DNA of 64,000 nucleotides from Timema cristinae (taxonomy: Eukaryota > Arthropoda > Insecta > Phasmatodea > Timematidae): positions 11,020,928 through 11,084,927 of the forward strand of contig JBCFYV010000001.1 in the NCBI GenBank assembly GCA_039000515.1, read 5' to 3'. The notes beneath the pieces are model-generated. The model was not told the origin of the DNA. It was given only the letters and a program-made list of their open reading frames with translations, and ran no database searches. Of the stretch, positions 57,565 through 64,000 are shown piece by piece. The translations under genes were made by a program, and so were the position numbers. The first letter of the stretch is position 1. Each line of letters begins with the position of its first letter.

Positions 57565-60500
57565 CTGCACGAGAAGGGGACGTGTCCAATCGTTAGCAAC
57601 ACAGGGGGGAAGGGGGAAACTAGATACACGACTTACACACTAACACGGCCTTGGGCCGCAGATCTTTAATAAGTAATTTGATACGCACATCAGTGGTCAT
57701 GCAGACAAAGACGTTTGTCACGTCTGTTATTTTTTTTTTCTACGAGGAGGTTTCTCTCCGAGCAAGTCTAATCAACACCAGCATTTTCCTTGAACTGAGG
57801 TTAGGAAACCAAATCGTGGGTGATGGAGAGCTCTTTCTTGCCCCTAGATCATGCGGATGTAATTTAACCTCGGCCTAAAGAGCTTATGTCAGGTGTGCTA
57901 ACAACTCAGTTGGAATGTAAAGTGCTATTAAAAGAGGAAATACAACATAAAAAACATATGTTGACAAATAGGCCTTCAATGGGACATAGACATTAAACAA
58001 GCAGATACAGTCAAATTGGCCCTCCAGTACCTGGCAACCTGAAGATCCAAGAGCCGGACGTCCTCAACCGCAGGCCTCCCTCCTCCCTCCTCCTTGTACC
58101 GGAACAGGATGTTGTTGATCCAGAAATCTCCGTGGGTGATCACGGAGAAAGGCTCGCTGGGCTTCACGAGCCCCACCATCTTGTTGAAGATGGTCCCTCT
58201 CTGACCCTCGAGGGCCTTGACGGCCTTCAGCAGCAGGGGACCCCCATCGTCGCCTGCCTGCAGCGCGGAAATCCTCAATCCACCGATGGCCATCTTGCAG
58301 GCGGTTTCCAAAGATGGGCTGAAGAGGTGGGCAGCCTCCTGGACGAAGATCACCTCGCGGATCTGGTGACGGGTGCGGAGGAAGGCTTCCGGTTCTAGAA
58401 GCTTCATCGCCAGTGAGAGAGCGTGGTACCTCGCTAGCTCCTGAAGGAATAGCAGTATAAAATGTCAGTCACGTGAGGAACTACTCTGCAACTATATGTC
58501 GTGGTACCTCGCTAGCTCCTGAAGGAATAGCAGTATAAAATGTCAGTCACGTGAGGAACTACTTTACAAGAATAAGTCGTGGTACCTCACTAACTCCTGA
58601 GGTAATAAAAGGAATAACTCAACTAAGGAGATATGATTATATTTGTACAAGTAAAAATCTTTAGCGAAATTAAAATTGACCAGACCCAATCTAGGAACGA
58701 ACTAGTGACCTGTAGCGCAAGTTTGCTGTGCTCGAGGTCCAACCCCTCCTGCCGGTCGCACATCCTGAACCCCGCGGGCTGGAGGTCCTCCAGGACGATG
58801 ACGTCATTCCTGAAGGCCAGGTTGGCGTGCAGGCACTTGGGTACCCTGGGTGCGTCCTCTCCATCCCCGGAGAACCGCTCGAAGCTGAGGATGACCCGCG
58901 AGTAGGCCGCGGTCTCGTTCTTGAACACAGGATCGGTCCGTAGCAGCTCTCTGGTCGAGACTTTGGGAGGTTGTCGCTTCAGTACCAGACTCCATCTTCC
59001 TTCTGCAAGAACAGGAAGAAAGTAACCAGGGTCCTATAGACTTGTAGTCAGTCTCCCTGACCACTCAGTCACAGAGAGAATGTAGCCAGGGTCCTATAGA
59101 CTTGTCAGTCTCCCTGACTACTCAGTCACAGACAGAATGTAACCAGGGTCCTCTATACTTGTAGTCAGTCTCCCTGACCACTCAGTCACAGACAGAATGT
59201 AACCAGGGTCCTATAGACTTGTAATCAGTCTCCCTGACCACTCAGTCACAGAGAGAATGTAGCCAGGGTCCTATAGACTTGTCAGTCTCCCTGACTACTC
59301 AGTCACAGACAGAATGTAACCAGGGTCCTCTATACTTGTAGTCAGTCTCCCTGACCACTCAGTCACAGACAGAATGTAACCAGGGTCCTATAGACTTGTA
59401 ATCAGTCTCCCTGACCACTCAGTCACATACCGGATTGAACCAAGGTCCTCTAGACTTATATTCAGTCTCCCTGACCACTCAGTCACATACCGGATTGAAC
59501 CAAGGTCCTCTAGACTTATATTCAGTCTCCTTGAATTCTCAGCCATAGTTACGTATACAAAATATAATATATCGGTCAACTTATCTCAAAGGAAATACGA
59601 TAGAATGTAATCACATATATTTTTTTCTTTTTAATTATCAGCCAATGACCCTTTATTGCTTAAATTTCAACGGTCACGTCATAATACAAAGATAATATTT
59701 GATTACTTCACATATAATATGAACAAAGCATTTGTTTGGGTACAAGGCCTCACGTCCATTCTGTTCAAAACATCTAAATTATATTTGCAAATTAATTGAA
59801 TAGAATTTTTTTTATTATATTAAAAATTGACTAAAAACTAAATTGAGATTAAGAGTTAAAAACAAAATTTGTGGAAACCTATAATAGTATGCGTTTTATT
59901 AAGATGGTGTGTGCGTGGGTTCAAAATCAACCGGGGTCGACAAATTTGAACCCGTCTTGGTGGCGTAGTTAGCTAACGGGCTAGTTGTGTTAATCTAAAC
60001 TGCCGAGGACGGGAATATCGAGGTTCGAATCTCGGCTGGGTGAACTGGGGGTGGTTTTCTCCTAAATGGTTTTCCACTCTCCCTCCACGCAAATGCGGGT
60101 TCACTTCTTCTAAGTTCAACCTTCCAAATTCCCAATCCATTAGCGTGATTAGTAATTAAGCGTATAACCCGAACGGGTAGTAAGACGCGACGCTTAAAAA
60201 AATGGCGTTGAGAACTAAGCAATCGTCATTAATTTCTCATGTAGTCCATCATAATTTGAAAGAAAATTTTAAAATCAGATATTAATTAAAATAAATAAAT
60301 ATTTATCATCAAAGTTCTAGTATACAGTGTTATTTTTCACGCCAAACACTTCCTAAAACTACATCTGTAATTTTAAAAATAGAATTAATAAGATTGCGAT
60401 TTCTACTCGAGTTAATAACTAAATATCAAATTTGAACAAAAACTATCAAACATTACTGGCTGTTTCCTCAGATACAGATGGACAAAATTGTACAGACTTA

Positions 60501-60689
60501 TTTTTTAATAAGGGAGGTTCAAAAAAAACATCAAAATTTCATCATAATATTAAAGAATAAAATTTTCGCTCTCACAATATTCTCTTCAAATGAAAAATAT
60601 GCCCATATACCTAGATCTGTGAAAATAATGTGCTGATTTTTGTGTTTAGAAATTTCACTTTTACACCCCAGAATAGTTTTTTCTACTAA

Positions 60690-60768
<79 letters not shown>

Positions 60769-61972
60769 TATAAGCCCCTCCTCAAAGTACCCCCAAACCC
60801 CACTCCCTCAATTTTTCTCAAAGAAATAAATACTACTATAAATAATAGCGCGCGCAGCGCCTAGAGACCACGTGGTTCCATTAAATAAATCTGAAGCATG
60901 TGCACATGTGATAGTACTTTACAATATTCCTCTGTGACGTCAGCGCGGTTCTATTTATAGACTTGTTGGGCCTATCTTTACAGGAAGTTGGCGAGGACCT
61001 AAATACTCGCTTCGGTTTTGGCAAACTTTGGGACTTTTAAGACTTTGGGTTCTTGAACCTTACTCTCAAGGATCTGATCGATTTAGTAACTGCCCTTCGG
61101 ACCCTAGTCACGTCGTCTAGGGCGTTAGACTCACAACGGAACATTATATACCAGCCTGTTGAAAAGACTGCACCTTAGGTTCTACCCTCACAGCTGGACC
61201 CTGGTCACATCATCTAGGGTGTCAGGCTCACCACGGAATATTATATACCAGTTGGTTGAATAGACTATACTTTGGGTTCCACACTTACAGCCGGACCCTG
61301 GTCACGTGGTCTAAGACGCCAGACTCCCAACGGGACAGTTAACAATCTCAGCACGCTGAACAGACTATACTTGGATCAATACTTACAGCTGGACCATGGT
61401 CACGTGGTCTAAGACGTCAGGCTCCAACGGACAGTGAACATCTGAGCACGTTGAACAGACTATACCTTGGGTTCCACACTTACAACCCGACCCTGGTCAC
61501 GTGGTCTAAGACGTCAGGCTCCCAACGGGACAGTGAACAATCTGAGCACGTTGAACAGACTATACCTTGGGTTCCACACTTACAACCGGACCATGGTCAC
61601 GTGGTCTAAGACGCCAGACTCCCAACGGGACAGTGAACAATCTGAGCACGTTGAACAGACTATACTTGGGTTCCACACTTACAACCGGACCATGGTCACG
61701 TGGTCTAAGACGCCAGACTCCCAACGGGACAGTGAACAATCTGAGCACGTTGAACAGACTATACCTAGAGTGCCGGCCTTGCGACTCCCTCGCACCCGGA
61801 CTCTGGTCACCGCGGACATGTAATTGTCGCCGCTGTTGCAGGCGGGGCTGACCTCCAGGTGGTGGAGGATCAGAGTGGGGTCATCCTCCGACACCCTCAG
61901 CAGCTCCTGGAGGAAATCTCGGTCAGAGGAGATATCCTCCTCTACTTGCTGGGACTGCTCCAGGGACGTCAT
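57159..61972 (-). CDS. CHK/EcKL (ecdysteroid kinase-like) kinase, complete, 4 exons
   Basis: Predicted cytosolic small-molecule kinase of the CHK-like/EcKinase family, whose insect members are implicated in phosphorylating ecdysteroids and xenobiotics. Exons on the - strand: complement(join(57159-57564, 58031-58440, 58710-59002, 61765-61972)), 438 residues in one frame. Seen: ATP-site K78 in WSLVLKR; VIVLEDL at 137-143 followed by GFRMCDRQEGLDLEH; catalytic HGDFWINN with D272; metal-binding D299 in LLDLQ. Length and motif order fit the family. The start is M of MTSLEQS, just after an acceptor-like GTGCCGGCAG; an upstream in-frame ATG at 62011 is the alternative. No frameshifts. Substrate unknown. 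Arrays sit at the exon 1 donor, before exon 2, at the exon 3 acceptor and at the stop. Confidence 0.93.
57565..58030 (-). other. Kinase intron between exons 3 and 4
   Basis: 466-bp intron, GT-AG, no array and no mobile element recognised. Confidence 0.6.
58031..58440 (-). CDS. Kinase exon 3 (residues 168-304), catalytic core
   Basis: Encodes ELARYHALSLAMKLLEPEAF through the catalytic loop VITHGDFWINNILF and the DLQ metal-binding motif. Ends in phase 2 at GCCAG followed by GTACTG. Confidence 0.94.
58423..58605 (-). repeat. 78-bp duplication of the kinase exon 3 acceptor, about 2.3 copies
   Basis: GTGGTACC recurs at 58423, 58501 and 58579. On the - strand each copy has CTCACGTGACTGACATTTTA, CTGCTATTCCTTCAG and the first exon codons GAGCTAGCGAGGTACCACG. 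The two downstream-most copies are nearly identical; the third is worn. Confidence 0.9.
58710..59002 (-). CDS. Kinase exon 2 (residues 70-167), ATP-binding lobe
   Basis: Starts after TTCCTGTTCTTGCAG; encodes GRWSLVLKRQPPK, FKNETAAYSRV and VIVLEDLQPAGFRM. Donor CTACAG followed by GTCACT. Confidence 0.93.
59028..59535. repeat. 60-bp tandem array, about 8 copies, next to kinase exon 2 acceptor
   Basis: Unit AGGGTCCTATAGACTTGTAG, TCAGTCTCCCTGACCACTCA, GTCACAGAGAGAATGTAGCC. Three-unit blocks repeat as a block (higher-order period about 176-180). The intronic sequence next to the acceptor (GACCCTGGTTACTTTCT on the - strand) is the first partial unit. Confidence 0.93.
59536..59949 (-). other. Kinase intron 1, nothing recognised
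   Basis: AT-rich intronic DNA. Confidence 0.4.
59950..60196 (+). mobile_element. SINE family 2 'GGTGGCGTAG' variant in kinase intron 1
   Basis: AACCCGTCTTGGTGGCGTAG head, GGTTCGAATC B box, GGGTGAACTGGGGGTGG, body, and 3' module CCCGAACGGGTAGTAAGACG. Confidence 0.92.
60197..60700 (-). other. Kinase intron 1, AT-rich, nothing recognised
   Basis: No feature supported. Confidence 0.4.
60701..60768. repeat. (TA)n microsatellite
   Basis: About 68 bp of alternating TA. Confidence 0.96.
61099..61764 (-). repeat. 100-bp array seeded by the kinase exon 1 donor, about 6.7 copies
   Basis: On the - strand the unit runs GTATAGTCTGTTCAACGTGC ... GTGACCATGGTCCGGTTGTA, AGTGTGGAACCCAAG and back to GTATAG. 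Exon 1 ends GTGACCAGAGTCCGGGTGCG ... CTCTAG followed by the same GTATAGTCTGTTC, so each unit carries an altered exon end and its donor. Copies nearest the exon are most alike; the far ones (61099-61300) are clearly diverged. Confidence 0.93.
61765..61972 (-). CDS. Kinase exon 1, coding part (residues 1-70)
   Basis: Encodes MTSLEQSQQVEEDISSDRDF, LQELLRVSEDD, SGDNYMSAVTRVRVRGSRK; the last part is the first strand of the kinase fold. Ends in phase 1 at CTCTAG followed by GTATAG. Confidence 0.9.
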
Positions 61973-62025
61973 GCTCTGGGATCTGCCGGCACAGAGTGGA
62001 GGTGTACTCATGGGGAGCTTAACAG

Positions 62026-62270
62026 ACCCTCACACATGTGACACTGAATATAACACTCACACATGTGACACTACTACCAACAACCACTCACACATGTGAC
62101 ACTACTACCAACAACCACTCACACATGTGACACTACTACCAACAACCACTCACACATGTGACACTATACAACAACACTCACAATGTGACACTGAATATAA
62201 CACTCAACATGTGACACTACTACCAACAACCACTCACACATGTGACACTACTACCAACAACCACTCACAT
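62026..62270. repeat. 31-bp tandem array upstream of the kinase start, about 8 copies
   Basis: Unit ACTCACACATGTGACACTAC followed by TACCAACAACC. On the - strand most units contain ACATGTGTGAGTGG, a GTGAGT donor-like motif. A 5' UTR exon ending near 62268 could be the source but is not proven. Confidence 0.9.
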
Positions 62271-62462
62271 AAGGCATCAGGATTTAAATCTGCAGGATTG
62301 CTGTTGATGGAGAGGTTGTGGTTCTAATCTGGGCCAAATGACTTTGGGAAGGTGGTGAGGGTTTTCAAATGTGATTTAGAATATCCCATCTCTCTCCCAG
62401 ATAATGTGATGACACTTTCTCTAAAATAAACTTCTCGTCTTTAACTCCTCAGACTATCGTTT

Positions 62463-62712
62463 TAGCGCCACTTCTTACGGCCCGTTAATTATTATATTCT
62501 TATGTATTAATTACACTAATGGTTTTATGGATTAGGGGGGTTGTATCTATAAGAAATGTATTCTCATTTGCGTAGAGAGAGAGTTGAAAACAATTTGGTA
62601 AAAACCACCCTCGGTACACCCGACCAAAATTTGAACCTCAATCTCCCCGTCATCGGCAGTCCAGTCTACTGCGTGAATAACGCCTTAGACCATGCGGCAG
62701 CCGAAGCGGGTC
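62463..62712 (-). mobile_element. SINE family 2, - strand
   Basis: On the - strand: ACCCGCTTCGGCTGCCGCAT head, GGTTCAAATT B-box region, full body and an eroded 3' module (ACGGGCCGTAAGAAGTGGCG). Confidence 0.88.
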
Positions 62713-62889
62713 AGCTTTTATTAACCATAATTTTGTAGGAAATAGTTAAAACAAGGCGAGCGTTTTCAAGCGCAGTCATTGGGCGTTCAAATGTTATTTT
62801 CTTTAAAATGATTTGAGCACTTGTCTCCAACGCTATTTATGTGAGGCTCAACAGCGCATATACTGGAATAGAGTACTGTGTATGATACT

Positions 62890-63138
62890 CACCTGAGTGG
62901 CTGGATGGTTTAGGGCGCTACTCTCGCAGTAGACTAGAGGGCCGATGACGGCCAGATCGGAACGGGGCTAAAACCCCGGTCGGGTGTACTGAGGAATGAT
63001 TTGTCCTAAGTTGTATTTCCACTCTCCCTCCACGCAAATTTGGGTACAACATTTTCTATGAATTCAACCTTCTCATACTTAATTGATTAACATAATAAGT
63101 ACACACGCGTATGATCTAAACAGGTAGTAAGACGTGGT
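62890..63138 (+). mobile_element. SINE family 2, + strand
   Basis: CACCTGAGTGGCTGGATGGT head, CTCGCAGTAGACTAGAGGGC, altered B-box region, body, and 3' module ACAGGTAGTAAGACGTGG. With the preceding copy it forms a head-to-head pair. Confidence 0.85.
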
Positions 63139-64000
63139 AATATAAGATAGCAAGATCGTACCGAATTCTGTTCTGAGGGGCAGCTACTGTTTTGAGTGTT
63201 GGCTGATGTCCTCCGTCAGATGTTGGGTGAACTGGATATATCTGGGTCCAAACTGTCCTTATCCTTTGCAGTGCTCATCCTTTGGTGTCTAGGTTGTATT
63301 CTGATGTCAGCGCTTGCTGAAAATATTTCTAGAACTATATGGAATTCACAGCGGGCATCTCGGCGAGGATATATTTGATGTGGTTTTAAATCTCACAATG
63401 TTATATGATATCTTGAACGTAGCTAATTAACCACGACACTATTAGTTCAACAAATTCCAAAACTATACGTTTACATAAAATAAATGAAAATGAGTGTAAA
63501 TAGATTTAAAAATTGTTGTTTTTCTCCAACCTTGAGTTTAGAATTTTTTTTATTCACTCGCTGATTTAACACTTAATAAACACATTTTTTTAAAAGTAGT
63601 TTTCTCTTGTTTTTTTAAGCGGGGTAGTAAAAGTAGTACCGATTGTTTTGTGTCGGGTTGCCACGCTACTGCAAGTTTAACGACGTTTAACACTCAAAAC
63701 GTTTTATAGTTTTTGCCACATCAGAATATCTTGTCTTTATCAATCGCATGACGTTCTCTTTATTTCAATATCTATCTTTCCCTTTGTTTTTTTTTAAAGG
63801 TTACACATCCATTTTGCTATTAAAAGACGGGTTGTATTTTCTTATCTCCACTTTCTTATTTCATACAATTATTAAGGAGATGGTTACACTTATAATCGTG
63901 GTATTATATGTTCATCATAACCATATATTAATATTCCATAATCTCTATTGGTATAAGAACCAGTGGCGCTCTCTTTATGCCTATGTTTCAGCCAGGTAAA
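63139..64000. other. AT-rich sequence, no gene seen
   Basis: The open frames at 63196-63378 and 63748-63999 (+) have no recognisable family. The second is hydrophobic but of low complexity and reaches the window end. Confidence 0.4.

Noticed and set aside
57651..58398. + strand frames over the kinase gene
   Set aside because: Shadow frames of kinase exons or of the intron between exons 3 and 4.

Overview
This is eukaryotic nuclear DNA, most likely from an insect. It is AT-rich, its genes have introns with GT-AG borders, and two of them belong to families that are large in insects: a glycoside hydrolase family 1 (GH1) beta-glucosidase and a CHK/EcKL (ecdysteroid kinase-like) kinase. The dense tRNA-derived SINEs with (TAA)n tails and the many minisatellites suggest a repeat-rich genome. 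I cannot place the species; a hemipteran is only a guess. No CRISPR array, operon or other prokaryotic feature is present.

Layout. 1-18.4 kb holds no gene I can recognise. It carries five long tandem arrays (units of 36, 74, 70, 69 and 34 bp), one short array (44 bp), scattered SINEs, and a 365-bp palindromic foldback element with TA target duplications. 18.49-30.31 kb holds a complete 11-exon GH1 beta-glucosidase on the + strand (497 residues, TATA box, GATA site, signal peptide, both catalytic glutamates). 30.3-45.7 kb is gene-poor, with SINEs, transposon debris, microsatellites and two small tandem arrays. 45.8-51.4 kb, - strand, holds the last two recognisable exons of a sugar-porter (MFS) transporter, separated by a 4.1-kb array of about 150 copies of a 27-bp unit and followed by a 42-bp array. 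51.4-55.8 kb is mostly SINEs. 55.8-62.0 kb, - strand, holds a complete 4-exon CHK-like kinase (438 residues) followed by a 37-bp array and with several arrays in its introns. 62-64 kb is SINEs and AT-rich sequence.

The main observation is a pattern shared by all three genes. Tandem arrays start at exon edges, mostly 3' edges (splice donors or stop codons), and their units are copies of the exon end plus adjacent intron or flank. In GH1 intron 2 this has produced 37 further copies of a 67-bp unit. Most copies are complete cassettes: a branch-point-like CTGAC, a pyrimidine-rich acceptor, a 27-nt in-frame mini-exon and a strong GTAAGT donor, joined by 40-nt mini-introns. I know of no standard feature name for this; it is the best candidate for something undescribed here. 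The splice sites and homology are read directly from the sequence. Use of the cassettes in RNA, and any common mechanism, are inference.

The three genes (a secreted glucosidase, a sugar porter, and a kinase of a family implicated in phosphorylating steroids and xenobiotics) could all act on plant glycosides and their aglycones, but physical closeness is the only evidence for a link.
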